In this document: one piece after another, positions 1 through 14,517 of the stretch
Position numbering within the stretch: the stretch's first letter is position 1
How the letters are laid out: the number at the start of each line of letters is the position of its first letter
NCBI GenBank assembly: GCA_947683425.1
Contig: CANTUQ010000018.1
Span: 888,501 to 952,500 of the forward strand
Length of the DNA: 64,000 bases
Origin: Excoecaria cochinchinensis
Lineage: Eukaryota; Streptophyta; Magnoliopsida; Malpighiales; Euphorbiaceae
Direction of reading: 5' to 3'
Translations under genes and position numbers: made by a program
The notes under the pieces: generated by a model
What the model was told of the DNA's origin: nothing
The model's database searches: none
The model's input: the letters and a program-made list of their open reading frames with translations, nothing else

Positions 1-1854
1 ATGACTTTCTAAATAATGAATAATTCTTAATAAATTGAATAGTCTGAGATACTTGTGTTGAAGTTCTTGAATTTATTGAATGAATTGGGGGAAGTAATGT
101 TCATGAAATTATTTATGGATATTATAAGAATAAAGATGCTTTTATGTGAAGTTGTATTTAATTGAGAATTGACAAGAGTGTGATTCTTGACTTTATCGTG
201 GGCGCGACTGGTGTCGCGAGTGCAATAGAGGCCATCCAGTTTTCTGCCATGGTCGAGACTAAGGTCGCGAGCGCGACTCTTTTCTATTCTATGAATGTAT
301 GTTGATTGAGCTATTTGACATGGATTTTTACTTGTGATTTACATATGACATATTTTGTAAACTAGGATATGCTATACCATGTAAGCTATAGTTGAAATGA
401 ATTTTTAAGCATGTATTAATCTGAGATGTGATTGTAATTAAAGGTTATGGTTTATTATATTTTATATGAGCCATTGCTTTAGTTTATAAATGAATTATAC
501 GTATGATTATTATGTGACTACAATAAGATATGTGCTTCTGAAAATTATTCAAATATATCATGTACATCATTTAGGAAACAAGTATGTGTTTAGCCTGCAT
601 TAGTTAAGTCGTGGATAGATAGGCATGCCTATAGACTTCAATTTGCTGCTGCCATGTGATTTGGACCCTAATTAGGTCCCCGATTGGATCCTCGTGATCC
701 TTCCGTACTAGATCCTCGTGATCCTTCTGTCTTGTATCTATGTGTTACTCGTTATCTACCCCCTTGACTTAGCAGGCAATAAATGAACAAGAGTATGTGA
801 ATCGAATAATAAGTTGTGAATTGATAAATATATGTGAAGACTTGTATGAAATTATGAGATTAAGCATTTAATAAGAATGTGATCACATTGTCTGCTGTGA
901 CCTATATGTGGAATGAGCTGGTGCTTTGCGCACCTATGTGTTTTTTGATCCCGTATGGATCCTTATGCAAGAATGTGATAACACCCTTGAATGCCTACAT
1001 GGTTCCATTTTGGTTATTTCCTCTGAAATATTAACATGAGTTAATGATACGAAAGTAATGTAATGATTTGAAGTAAGTGATTAAATGAAAATAACTATAT
1101 GTGTGACATGCATTTATATGTTGGGACATGAAGTTAGACTTTTAGCTTCTTACTCATAACTCTTTGATGGGTGGGAATTGTTTTATTATGAGAATTATTT
1201 ATTGGCTGAATATAATGATATGTGTGACATGAGAAATATGTATAATAAAACATGAAAAGCATGTATTAATTAAGATTGTCACTCTGTTTTACCTTATGAA
1301 CGATTATGATTAAAATATTTCGTTCATGATCAGTTTTATGTATTTATTAAATGAGATGTTTAAATATGTTTGAAACACGTATTTGTATTCAAATGATTTT
1401 ATTTTTTGTATTTATTGTGTGTTGTGACTGACAATCATTGTGAGTGATCATCCATATTAAGTGTTTTTCCCCACTAAGCTTTTGTGCTTAGTATAGGTGT
1501 ATATCCATACAGGTTTGGAGTTAGTCGTGTCGCCGAGCACAATCCACAACAGTTCGTCTAACAAGTCCGTCGTAGTTGTTGTTTAGAGTTTATAATCAAC
1601 TTTTGTAATGAAATTCCTTATTATTGTTGTATTAAGTGATTGGTATGTGATAAGATGTTAATGAGGAGTGTTATGCCATTATATGATTGTCGTTTGCATA
1701 ATATGAATGCTTGTGTATTGATTGAAAAAAAAAATTATATAGTTCTGCTTCTATCATGCTCGCTGCATGTTTTCGCCTGCAGCATTCCTCACTCACCATC
1801 GCATACTACCTATATTATCATACAGTATGCTACGTATGGGTAAGGGGTGCTACA
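1..1854 (+). mobile_element. LARD-like LTR, copy 1 (3' part, cut by window edge)
   Basis: This is the 3' part of a long LTR of family 'S1'; its 5' half lies outside the window. It aligns by eye with 5119-6973 and 10274-11459. It ends in a terminal ...GGGGTGCTACA at 1854, followed at 1860-1871 by a slightly decayed primer-binding site. The conserved hairpin at 1474-1491 and the AGGCATGCCT palindrome near 622 are shared with the other TGTAACAC-type LTRs here. No coding potential was recognised; the short ORFs on both strands are not conserved between copies. Confidence 0.85.
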
Positions 1855-1859
1855 TTTAG

Positions 1860-1871
1860 TGGTATTAGAGC
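1860..1871 (+). other. Primer-binding site, decayed (initiator tRNA-Met type)
   Basis: TGGTATTAGAGC differs by one C-to-T change from TGGTATCAGAGC, the PBS complementary to the 3' end of plant initiator tRNA-Met. It lies five bases after the LTR end, as expected for the first-strand primer. Confidence 0.85.
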
Positions 1872-2968
1872 ATAGGTTTAGTCCGTTCTGGACAATTAGG
1901 AGCTTAAAGTGTGTCTGTATAGTTTTGTGTTGGCCAAAGCGGATGCCTTCATTCTATATTGGTGATTAGAAATAGCAAGTTCTGAAAAAGTTAGGTGTAA
2001 AGTTAGAAAGTGTAGAACTGAGGGATCGCAATTTATCTGCTTTGGATTTTTTATAGTTGAAAGATTTAAAAACTGTGCATTAGTAGTATTATAAGAAATC
2101 TAGTTAGGGTGTTTCTCCTAGTATGGTTGGAATTCTGAAAAAAATTTCCTATTTTTAAGGGAATGCAGAGTAAGGAGGTAAATAGTTTTGATTTGAGAAT
2201 ATTGGTAGCACTCTGTACGTCTGTCAGCCATCTTAATTGAGATTATTTGAACATAAGCATGTGTCAGCATGGGGATGGGAAAGTACATTGCCACTGCATA
2301 AATCGTATATGCATCATTTTGCATTCATAAATCACTATACATTCATTTCACTTGCATCCCTCATTCGTATGTGATAAGCATTCAGATTTAACTCAATTAA
2401 AAGTGGCTGACAATCTGTGCTTTCAATACAAGATGGTTTGGTGGAGATGCTTAGAAAATATAAAGTGTAGGCTGCCATTAGTACAGAAAGTGAATAAGTA
2501 ACACTTTTATGAAAAAGATTAAGAAGTGCTGACTACGAGGGTTAATAGCCAATGTATGAATTAGAATAATAATTTGTTGAGTTTGGCAATTTGAGGTGTT
2601 AGACATTATAGCGACAAGACTCTGCGTGTATGTGTAAGAATGTTAAATAAAAAGCCTATATGTTGCATCCCAACCAATGATATGATTATAATTGTGATAC
2701 ATGTTAGGAATTGAGTAGTGACTTATTGAGATAAAGTTTATTCGATTTGGTAAGATAGTTCTAACGAGTTCGACTTTGTTTAAGAATTTTTTCTGGTATA
2801 AGGGTATTGAGATGTGATACATGAATGATGTAGTGTATGAGAAGTGATACGTTATGAGCAAATTATATAAGTTATTTAAAAGTGGAATGTTAACGTCTAA
2901 GTGTGGTAGTGATAAGGAACGCGATATGTGAAAATCTGATGTTTGTGAATTTTTAGGATGAAATTCTT

Positions 2969-2983
2969 TAAGGAGAGAAGAAT
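2969..2983 (+). other. Polypurine tract, unit 1
   Basis: AAGGAGAGAAGAATT directly precedes the LTR start TGTAACAC at 2984. This is the expected plus-strand primer position. The equivalent site in the next unit is at 8111-8124. Confidence 0.75.
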
Positions 2984-5900
2984 TGTAACACCTCGAAATG
3001 TACCCCAGAAGGATTTGTATATTTCTAGGGATTTTGGTGATCAAAACTGCATGATTTGATGGTCAGAGTGATTAAGTAGGATAAAAGCTATGATTAAAAT
3101 TAAGAAAAAGGGTAATTTTGACATATTTCATATATGGATTTAATAGAATAGAGTAAGTAACTATGAGGGCTAAATTTTGAGAATGGATCAGTATATGCCT
3201 AATGTATGTGAGTTGTGGTGTCAGGTGTGCAAAAAGGACGAAATTAGTATTAACGTAAAAGTTTCAGCAAGTTCGGCCAATTGCAAATTTATACATTATG
3301 AATTTAGGACATAATTGAAGGGATAAGGATTTATGTCTGGATAAATGTGGGAATTAGATTTATGAATTGTGCTATTGTATAATTAAATGAGATGATGTGG
3401 ACTAAAGGGGATAATTTGCATAAAAATCTAAATTTGACCTATAGGAAAGTGACACTTGGCATTGGGGATTAGATAGAATTTAAGAAGATAGAAAGTAAAG
3501 GGAGACCAACCACTTTTTCCTGGGATTTTGGCTGCCACGTTTTTCCTCTCTCTTCTCTATTCTTCTTGGTTTATTTGGTTTGCCAAGGGATTTGATGAAT
3601 CATGTAAAGTTTTGGGCATGATTATGGTAAGGTTGGTGTTATTTTACTTCTCTTCTCTTATTCTTTTCCTTTGGGTTTGAATTTTAATCTTGGTGATGAT
3701 GAATAATGTGAGTTTTGGTGTGGTTTATTTGAGGATTTTAACAAGTGGAGTATGGGAGTTATGGAGAATCAAGTTTAAACAAGAAGAAGAGGAAGATTAG
3801 GGAAGCACTTATGAGGTTTGGGAAATTTATATGCTTGGATGTGAATTTATATATATATATGCACATATGTATTGGTGATTGGCTGTTTTGATGTGTATTT
3901 TGTTTAAAATTTGATTGTTTGTATTGATGTGGTTGTGTGGAATTGCTTGGGTTTGGGGGAATTTGAGTTTCCAGGGGAAACTCTGCCTAGATTTCACTGG
4001 ACTTTTAGTGATTGTTTTAGCTATAAGCCAAGTTATAAATGTCCAAATTGTATGAAATTAGTTCCATTGGAAATATAATTCACATATATAAAATTTTCTC
4101 CGAATGACCGGAAGCCAATTCCGGCTTTAAGATCCTTGAAAATGGTAAAAACCGAAACATCTTTACTTAGGCGAGTTCGTTAGAACAGTGTAGATTGTTT
4201 AGATCATATATAACGTTTCCGATGTCAATTTGATCTAAAATTTATTGCATTTGAAATATAACATCCTTGGTATAATTTGTTAGGAGGATGTTTTAGCTAA
4301 AAATGAGTTTTAGAGGTTGGTTTAGGCAGTACAAAGTCAGAGGTGAAAAGCTATCGTATAAGTCTGTTTTTCGTAGGGCATTTGGGGGAGGCTTGTATCG
4401 AGAGCACGGCCCTTGTCATGAGCACGAAAGAACCTGCTTTTTGAAGGTTTTTCCTCTTATTTTGAGCTCATGGTTGTTTTGAACCCTTGCCCCTCTTCAC
4501 CCTTCTTTAAGGTGTGTATTTTGTTGTGTTTCTCCTTTCGAAATACACCCGAACTTCATCGAAACTTTTATGGACATATTCATCACATGTTTAGGACTTG
4601 TAAAAGAGTAAATAAATGGCTATCACTTAGGAATACATGTGACTAAAGTTATAAATAAGAATATGGACTAAGGTACCTAAAGTTTTAATGAGTCGAACAC
4701 TTTCGAATACGCCCAATATTGACATGATCTATATTATGTTAGGAGATTTCAAGTGAAATTCTATAATTTATATTTTGAACCAGTTGAACTACGGGGTTTG
4801 GATTCCCAATCCTTTGGGATACATAGGAAGCTTGGAACACCCTTCCAAGTCCGAACCAAAGCATAAAAAACTTATTCGGACATGAAAGATAATGTATCAG
4901 CTGAACACTGTTAATGCCTTGGTATTTGTTAAAATTAAATATGGCATGTATGTGCAGATTTGTAAAAGTTTATTGAGCCATTAAAGATTCAAGTGTCGAG
5001 TAGGCTTATTAATAGTTTAAAATTTGTATGTGATGTTAAGATTGAATTAAATGACAGTTTTAGGTTTGTAATAAACTAAAATTGAAATGAATCTTTCATA
5101 TCTCAAATGGTTTTTTTATATGACTGTCTAAATAATGAATGATTCTTGATAAATTGAATAGTCTGAGATACTTGTGTTAAAGTTCTTGAATTTATTGAAT
5201 GAATCTGGGGAAGTAATGTTCATGAAATTATTTATGGTCATTATAAGAAGAAATATGTTTTTATGTGAAGTTGTATTTAATTAGAATTGACAAGAGTGTG
5301 ACGCTTGACTCAGTCGCGGGCGTGACTGGTGTTGCGAGCGCGACAGAGGCCATCTAGTTTTCTGTCACTGTCGCGGCTAAGGTCGTCAACGCGACTCTTT
5401 TCTATGCTATGAATGTATGTTGATTGAGCTATTTGACATGGGCTTTGAATTGTTATTTACATATGACATATTGTGTAAACTAGGATATGCTATACCATGT
5501 AAGCTATAGTTGAAATGAATTTTTAAGCATGTATTAAACTAAGATGTGATTGTAATTAAAGGTTATGGCTTGTTATATTTTATATGAGCCATTGCTTTAG
5601 TTTATAAATGAATTATGCGTGTGATTATTATGTGACTACAATAAGAGTATGTGCTTCTGAAAAGTATTAAAATATATCATGTACATCATTTAGGAAACAA
5701 GTATGTGTTTAGCCTGTGTTAGTCAAGTCCTGGAAAGATTGGCATGCCTAAAGAGTTTAGTTTGCTGTAGCCATGCGATTTTGACCCTGATCAGGTCCCC
5801 GATCGAATCCTAGTGATCCTTTTGTACCGGATCCTCGTGATCCTTCTGTCATGTATCTATGTGTTACTCGTTATCCATCCCCTTGACTTAGCAGGCAATA

Positions 5901-6973
5901 AATGAACAAGAGTATGTGAATCGAATAATAAGTTGTGAATTGATAAAAATATGTGAAGACTTGTATGAAATTATGAGATTAAGCATTTAATAAAAATGTG
6001 ATCACATTGTCTGCTATGACCTATATGTGGCATGAGCTAGTGCTTTCGCACCTGTGTGTTTTTGGATCCCGTATGGATCCTTATGCAAGATTTTGATAAC
6101 ACCCTTGAATGCCTATATGGTTCCATTTTGGTTATTTCCTTTAAAATATTAACATGAGTTAATGACACGAAAGTAATGTAATGATTTGAAGTAAGTGATT
6201 AAATGAAAATAACTATATGTGTGATATGCATTTATATGCTGGGACATAAAGTTAGACTTTTAGCTTCTTACTCATAACTCTTTGATGGGTGGGAATTGTT
6301 TTATTATGAGAATTGGTTATTGGCTGAATAAAATGATATGTGTGACATAAGAAACATGTATAATAAAACATGAAAAGCATGTATTAATTAAGATTGTCAT
6401 TTTGTTTTACGTTATGAATGGTTATGATTAAAATATTTCGTTTATGATCAATTTTTTGTATTTATTAAATGAGATTTTTAAATATGTTTGAAACACGTAT
6501 TTATATTCAAATTATTTTATTTTTGATATTTACTGTGTGTTGTGAATGATGATCATTGTGAGTGGTCGTCCATATTACGTGTTTTTCCCCACTAAGCTTT
6601 TGTGCTTAGCATAGGTGTGTATCCATGCAGGTTTGGAGTTAGTCATGTTGCGGAGGACAATCCACAGCAGTTTGTCCAACAAGTCCGTAGTAGTTGTTCT
6701 TTAGAGTTTATAATCAACTTTTGTAATGAAATTCCTTATTATTGTTTTATTAAGTGGTTGGTATGTAATAAGATGTTAATGAGGAGTATGATGCCATTAT
6801 ATGATTGTCCTTTTTATAATATGAATGCTTGTGTATTAATTGTAAAAAAAAATTATGTAGTTCTGCTTCTATTAATATTCCCTGCGTGTTTTTGCCTGTA
6901 GCATTCCTCACTCATCGTCGCATACTACCTATATTATCATACAGTAAGCTACGTATGGGTAAGGGGTGTTACA
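2984..6973 (+). mobile_element. LARD-like long LTR, copy 2 (complete, 3990 bp)
   Basis: Complete LTR from TGTAACACC at 2984 to GGGTGTTACA at 6973, flanked by a polypurine tract on the left and a perfect initiator-Met PBS on the right. Because it has internal sequence on both sides, it serves as 3' LTR of one unit and 5' LTR of the next. Features inside include CpG-rich dyad remnants at about 4393-4440 and 5311-5400, a 24-bp duplication at 5804-5851 and the CTAAGC/GCTTAG hairpin at 6592-6609. No supported gene lies inside. Confidence 0.9.
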
Positions 6974-6978
6974 TTTTC

Positions 6979-6990
6979 TGGTATCAGAGC
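6979..6990 (+). other. Primer-binding site, intact (initiator tRNA-Met)
   Basis: A perfect TGGTATCAGAGC lies five bases after the LTR end at 6973. This is the standard PBS for many plant LTR retrotransposons and fixes the element's orientation as plus. Confidence 0.95.
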
Positions 6991-8110
6991 ATAGGTTTAG
7001 TCGGTTCTGGACAATTAGGAGCTTAAAGTGTGTCTGTATAGTTTTGTGTTGGCCAAAGCATATGTCATCATTCTGTATTGGTGATTAGAAATTGCAAGTT
7101 CTAAAAATGTTAGGTGTAAAGTTAGAAAGTTTAGAGCTAAGGGATCGCAATTTGTCTACTTTGTATTGTTTGTAGTTGAAAGATATGAAAACTTTGCATT
7201 AGTAGTATTAGAAGAAATCTTGTTAAGGAGTTTCTCCTAGTATGGTTGTAATTCTAAAAAGAATATCCTATTTTTAAGGGAATGCAGAGTAAGGACGTAA
7301 ATGGTTTTGATTTGAGAATATTGGTGGCACTCTGTGCGTCTATCAGCCATCTTAATTGAGATTATTTAAACATAAGCATGTGGCAACATGGGGATGGGAA
7401 AGTACATTGCCATTGCACAAATTGCATCTGCATCATTTTTCATACAAAAATCACTATACATTCATTTCACTTGCATCCCTCATTCGTATGTGATAAGCAT
7501 TCTGATTTAACTCAATTAAAAGTGGCTGACAATCTGTGCATTGAGTACAAGATGGTTGGGTGGAGATGCTGAGAAAATGTAAAGTGTAGGCTACCTTTAG
7601 TACAGAAAGTGAATAAGTAACACTTTTATGAAAAGATTATTTTGCAGGCTGAGTTAAGAAGTGCTGACTAAGAGGGTTAATAGCCAATGTATGAATTAGA
7701 ATAATAATTAGTGGAGTTTGGCAATTTGAGGTATTAGACATTATGGCGATAAGACTCTGCGTGTATATGTAAGAATGTTAAATAAGAAGCCTATATGTTG
7801 GATCCCAACAAATGATATGATTATAATTGTGATACATGTTCGGAATTGAGTAGTGACTTATTGAGATAAAGTTTATTCGATTTGGTAAGATAGTTCTGAT
7901 GAGTTCGAATTCGACTTTGTTTAAGAATATTTTTTGATATAAGGAAATTGAGATGTGATACATGAATGATGTAGTGTATGAGAAGTGATACGTTACGAGT
8001 AAAGTATATAAGTTATTTAATAGTGGAATGTTAACGCCTATGTGTGGTAGTGATAACGAATGCGATATGTGAAAATCTGATGTTTATGAATTTTGATGAT
8101 GAAATTCTTT

Positions 8111-8124
8111 ATGGAGAGAAGAAT
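8111..8124 (+). other. Polypurine tract, unit 2
   Basis: ATGGAGAGAAGAAT immediately precedes the LTR start TGTAACACCC at 8125. Confidence 0.75.
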
Positions 8125-11100
8125 TGTAACACCCTGAAATGTACCCTAGAAATATTTGTATATTTCTAGGGATTTTAGTGATCGAAACTGTATGATTTGA
8201 TGGTAAGAGTGATTAAGTAGGAGAAAAGATATGATAAAAATTAAGAAAAAGGGTTATTTGGTCATTTTGAATATATGGATTTAATAGAATGGAATAAGTA
8301 ACTATGAGTGCTAAATTTTTAGAACGGATCAGTATTATGCCGAGTGTATGTGAGTTGTGGTGTCAGGTGTTCCGAAAGGACGAAATTGGTATTAACGTAA
8401 AAGTTTCGGTAAGTGCGGCCAATTGCAAATTTGTACATTATGAATTTAGGACATAATTGAAGGGATAAGGATTTATGTGTGGATAAATGTGGGAATTAGA
8501 TTTATGAATTGTGCTATTGTATAATTAAATGAGATGATGTGGACTAAAGGGGATAATTTGCATAAAAATCTAAAATTGACGTATAGGAAAGTGACACTTG
8601 CTATTGGGGATTAGATAGAATTTAAGAAGGTAGAAAGTAAAGGGAGACCAACCACTTTTGGCTAGGTTTTTGGCAGCCATGTTTTTGCTCTCTCTTCTCT
8701 ATTCTTCTTTGCTTATTTGGTTTGCCAAGGGATTTGATGAATCAAGTAAAGTTTTGGGCATGATTAAGGTAAGGTTGGTGTTATTTTACCTCTCTTTTCT
8801 TATTCTTTTCCTTTGGGTTTGAATTTTAATCTTGGTGATGATGATTAACGTGAGTTTTGGTGTGGTTTATTTTAGGATTTTAACAAGTGGAGAATGGGAG
8901 TTATGGAGAATCAAGTTTAAACAAGAAGAAGAGGAAGATTAGGGAAGCACTTATGAGGTTTGGGAAATTTATATGCTTGGATCTGAATTTATATATATAT
9001 ATGCACATATGTATTGGTGAGTGGCTATTTTGATGTGTATTTTGTTTAAAATTTGATTGTTTGTATTGATGTGGTTGTGTGGAATTGCTTGGGTTTGGGG
9101 GAGTTTGAGTTTCCAGGGGAAACTCTGCCCAGATTTCACTAGACCTTTAGTAACTGGACCTTTAGTTATTGTTTTAGCTATAAGTCAAGTTATAGATGTC
9201 AAAATTGTATACAATTAGTGTCATTCGAAAGGTAATTCACATATCTAAAATTGTCTCTGAAGGACTGGAAGCCAATTCCGGCTCTAAGATCCTTGAAAAT
9301 GGTAAAAAGCGAGAAATCTCTACTTAGTCTCGTTAGAACAGTGTAGATTGTTTAGATCATATATGATGTTTTCGATGTCCAATTGATCTAAACTTTGTTG
9401 CATTTAAAATATGACATCCTTGGGATCATTTGTTAAGAGTTCATTTACGCTAAAAATGAGTTTTAGAGGTTGGTTTAGGCTGTACAAATTCAGAGGTGAA
9501 AAGCTATCTTATAAGTCTGTTTTTCGTAGGGCATTTAGGGGAGGCTTCTGTCGCCAGCGCGACCCTTGTTGCGAGTGTGATAGAACCTGCTTGTTGAAGG
9601 TTTTTCCTCTTGTTTTGAGCCTCATGGTTGTTTTGAACACTTGCCCCTCTTCGCCCTTCTTTAGGGTGTGTATTTTGTTGTGTTTCTCCTTCCAAAATAC
9701 ACCCGAACTTCATCGAAACTTTTTAAGACATATTCATCACATGTTTAGAGCTTGTAAAAGAGTAAATAAATGGCTATCACTTAGGAATACAAGTGAATAA
9801 GGTTATAAGTAAGAATATGGACTAAGGTACCTAAAGGTTTAATGAGTTGAACACTTTCGAATACGTCCAATATTGACATGATCTATATTATGTAAGGAGA
9901 TTTAAAGTGAAATTCTATAATTTGTATTTTGAACCAGTAGAACTATGGGGTTCAAATTCCCAATCCTTTGGGAGGCATAGGAAGCTTGGAACACCCTTCC
10001 AATTCCGAACCAAAGCATAAAAAAACTTATTCTGACATGAAAGATAATGTCTCACCTGAACTCTGTTAATGCCTTGGTATTTGTTAAAAGTAAATGTGGC
10101 ATGTATGTGCAGATTTGAAAAAGTTTATCGAGCCATTAATGATTCAAGTCTCGAGTAGGCTTATTTATAGTTTAAAATTTATAGTGATGTTAAGATTGAA
10201 TTAAATGACTGTTTTAGGTGTGTAATAAACTGAAATTGAAATGAATCTTTCGTATCTCAAATGGTTTTTTTATATGACTGCCTAAATAGTTAATGATTGT
10301 TAATAAATTGAATAGTCTGAGATACTTGTGTTGAAGTTCTTGAATTTATTGAATGAATTTGGGGAAGTAGTGTTCATGAAATTATTTATGGACATTATAA
10401 GAATAAATATGTTTTTATGTGAAGTTGTATTTAATTGAGGATTGACAAGAGTGTGATGCTTGACTCTATCGCGGGCGCGATTGGTGTCGCGAGCGAGACA
10501 GGGGTCATCTAGTTTTCTGTCGCGGTTGCGACTAAGGTCGCGAGCATGACTCTTTTCTATGCTATGAATGTATGTTGATTGAGCTATTTCACATGGGTTT
10601 TGACTTGTGATTTACATATGACATATTGTGTAAACTAGGATATGCTATACCATGTAAGCTATAGTTGAAATGAATTTTTAAGCATGTTTTAAACTAAGAT
10701 GTGATTGTAATTAAAGGTTATGGTTTGTTATATTTTATATGAGCCATTGCTTTAGTTTATAAATGAATTATGCGTATGATTATTATGTGGTTACAATAAG
10801 AGTATGCGCTTCTAAAAAGTATTAAAATATGACATGTACATTATTTAGGAAACAAGTATGTGTTTAGCCTGCATTAGTCGAGTCGTGGATAAATAGGCAT
10901 GCCTATAAAGTTCAGTTTGCTGTAGCCATGAGATTTGGATCCTTATCAGGACCCCGATTAGATCCTCGTGATCCTTCTGTACCAAATCCTTGTGATCCTT
11001 CTGTATCGAATCCTCGTGATCCTTCTGCCTTGTATCTATTGGTTACCCGTTATCCACCCCCTTGACTTAGCAAGCAATAACTGAACAAGAGTATGTGAAT

Positions 11101-11459
11101 CGAATAATAAGTTGTGAATTGATAAATATATGTGAAGACTTGTATGAAATTATGAGATTAAGCATTTAATAAGAATGTGATCACATTGTCTACTGTGACC
11201 TATATGTGGCATGAGCTAGTGCTTTGCGCACCTATGTGTTTTTGGATCCCGTATGGATCCTTATGCAAGAATGTGATAGCACCCTTGAATGCCTATATGG
11301 TTCCATTTTGGTTATTTCCTTTGAAATATTAACATGAGTTAATAACACGAAAGTAATGCAATTATTTAAAGTAAGTGATTAAATGAAAATAACTATATGT
11401 GTGACATGGATTTATATGCTGGCACATGAAGTTAGACTTTTAGCTTCTTACTTATAACT
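8125..11459 (+). mobile_element. LARD-like long LTR, copy 3 (3'-truncated)
   Basis: Third LTR of the tandem array. It follows copy 2 from TGTAACACCC to ...TTATAACT at 11459, where homology stops abruptly and an unrelated LTR fragment begins. About 650 bp of its 3' end, including the hairpin and terminal CA, is missing. It carries three 24-bp units at 10961-11032 where copies 1 and 2 have two, and CpG-rich dyads at 9544-9592 and 10469-10553. Confidence 0.85.
10961..11032 (+). repeat. 24-bp minisatellite inside the LTR, three units
   Basis: Three tandem units beginning GATCCTCGTGATCC. The same place in LTR copy 1 (687-734) and copy 2 (5804-5851) has only two units, so the third is a recent local expansion. 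Confidence 0.85.
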
Positions 11460-12575
<1,116 letters not shown>

Positions 12576-14517
12576 ATGTACACACATATTGAATGCACAA
12601 ACATAGATCATAGATAGATACATATTGCGTAGCTATGATCTCAACATGAGCAGGGTAGAGAGTAACCATATATCCGTAGTAAGTACATTCCAAATCACCA
12701 TAAAGTGCATGTAATAATAACATAAATTGCCTGCATTATTCCTAAGGAAGTGGATAACGGGAAAAATTACTGACCAGGGGTACCCGGAGGTATAGAATAG
12801 GGGTACCCGAAGGTACAATACATTTTCATTATATTATTATCTCTTTTGCAGTGAATGATGACCCAAATGGGGTCTACAAAATTGAATGAGGGCTGCAGCA
12901 ATCAGAGTCCCTATAGGCTTGCCTATCTATCCACAATCCCAGTCTAAAGAAAGCAGGAGAGCATACACCAGGTATGTTTATCATGTCATGGTATTAAGTA
13001 AAGATTTGCATAATACATGCATTCCTCATATGGACAACTCACATAACGGTATAGAAGCATAGTAAATATCATTTATTATTGTTAAATAATCATTATATTC
13101 CATTTAAAAGCCATTTGATAGCAAAATTCACTAATAATTTCTATAAAACAGGGGTCACCTGGCAGTAAGGATTACCTGCTTGCCATGTGAAATACTAGAA
13201 TTTGGGCCTTGACAAATAGAATGCTTTTACACAGCAGTAAGAACAATCCTGACCATCGTGTAAGAGGCTCTACACGGTGGGCAGAAGATCCTAACCACCA
13301 TGTGCAATGCTAGAATTAAAAAATTGTCAAACAAAATGCTTTTACACAGCAGTAAGGATACTCCTCACCGCCGTATGACATGCGACACGGTGGGAAGAAA
13401 TGTCCTGACCACTGTGTAGGATGCCAAGGTTCAAATATTGTTAGAGAGAATGCATTTACACGATGGTAAGAATATTCTTGTCTGCCATATGGATCGACAG
13501 AACATTAAAGTCCCTCAAGTCTGGCCGGATCACGCAGTAGTAAGGATTCTTTGATCGCTATGTAACTCAATAAAAATGCACTATTACATTAAAACATAGC
13601 CTTGTTTTTTCGAAGCATAGCTGTGCTTTTCTGGAAAAACATATTTTATGATTTCCAACCTAAATAGCACATTCTAACTCATTCCTTTCCCATACAACCA
13701 CTTCCAAAATCATTATTTGACATCCAACTAACTCTTATACATCTCTAGCAATATTTACAAGCACATAATCATATCAATTTCTCAATAATGCACAAACTAC
13801 ACCAAAAAGGGGAGAAAGATTCCCAAACCTCAGGATCACTCCTTCCTTTCACTCTTTCACCTTCTTTCCTCTTTTTTCTCCTTTTTTTCTCCTCTAGCTG
13901 CTTCTTCTTCAAGTTCAAATAGCAAAACCATATTAACTTAACAAATATCATAGTTGCACTTTATCAAGTAAAAAGGAAGAACATGATGAATAGTGACTTG
14001 TTCTTACCTTGTCTAGATAAATTCATTCCAATAACCAAATCTTTAGCTTAATTTCCACTTGGAAGCACTTCTAATCAAATTTTTGGTGTAAAAAACATGG
14101 ATGAGGGCTGCCTTGGTGAGGGAGGTCAGCTAGCTATTTTTTTCTCCCTTGGCAGCTAACCTTCATGGCTTATAAAGCCATGAAGATAAGTCTTCACTAT
14201 TCTAGACTTGGGCATGCGTGAGTTTGTAATTGGTGTATACTTTTCATTTTCCTCATTAGTCCTTTTTCTTTCTTGATTTCCTACATTGAACTCATAATTT
14301 TTACTAATCCTACATTAACATACCAAATTAATTAAATTGATACAATCAAGTCCACATACTTATGCAATTAAGTCCTCATTTGTGAAATTACTAATTAACT
14401 TCTTCAATTAGATTAATTCTAAGTCAAACAAATTAATTCCCATTATGTCTTAACTTATAAACACCATTATATCCTGAACATGCTCAAAACTATTAGGGTG
14501 CAAATTGGGGCATTACA
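12576..14517 (-). mobile_element. Truncated LTR 'S2' with inverted-repeat tandem module
   Basis: On the minus strand the LTR starts TGTAATGCCCC at 14517 and reads leftwards. The degenerate CTATAGGC..GCCTATCTATCC block near 12914 corresponds to the palindrome seen in the other TGTAACAC-type LTRs. The 3' end is missing and the left edge is approximate. A run of partly self-complementary repeats occupies about 13140-13560. The remainder is AT-rich with no gene recognised. Confidence 0.65.
13140..13560. repeat. Degenerate tandem inverted repeats in LTR S2
   Basis: Several imperfect units carry facing arms such as CACGGTGGGCAG...CCACCATGTG, joined by similar linkers (GCAGTAAGGAT). Each could fold into a short hairpin. 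The arrangement resembles the CpG-rich dyad modules of the other LTRs, but the spelling differs. Confidence 0.6.

Larger units (their letters stand above)
1855..2983 (+). mobile_element. Non-coding internal region of LARD-like element, copy 1
   Basis: This 1.1-kb stretch lies between the PBS (1860-1871) and the polypurine tract (about 2969-2982) of the first tandem unit. No Gag, protease, reverse transcriptase or integrase motif is visible in any frame. The element therefore looks non-autonomous and would depend on proteins made by another element. It aligns along its length with 6974-8124. Confidence 0.8.
6974..8124 (+). mobile_element. Non-coding internal region of LARD-like element, copy 2
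   Basis: This 1151-bp region runs from just after the LTR end, through the PBS at 6979-6990, to the polypurine tract before 8125. It is a divergent duplicate of 1855-2983. Small ORFs are not shared in frame with copy 1, so I treat it as non-coding. Confidence 0.8.

Noticed and set aside
2643..3044. 133-codon minus-strand ORF
   Set aside because: It crosses the PPT/LTR boundary of the plus-strand LARD-like element and is not open in the second copy at 7778-8160.
9411..9800. 129-codon plus-strand ORF in LTR copy 3
   Set aside because: Homologous sequence in LTR copy 2 (4260-4660) is not open across the same span, so it is a chance ORF.
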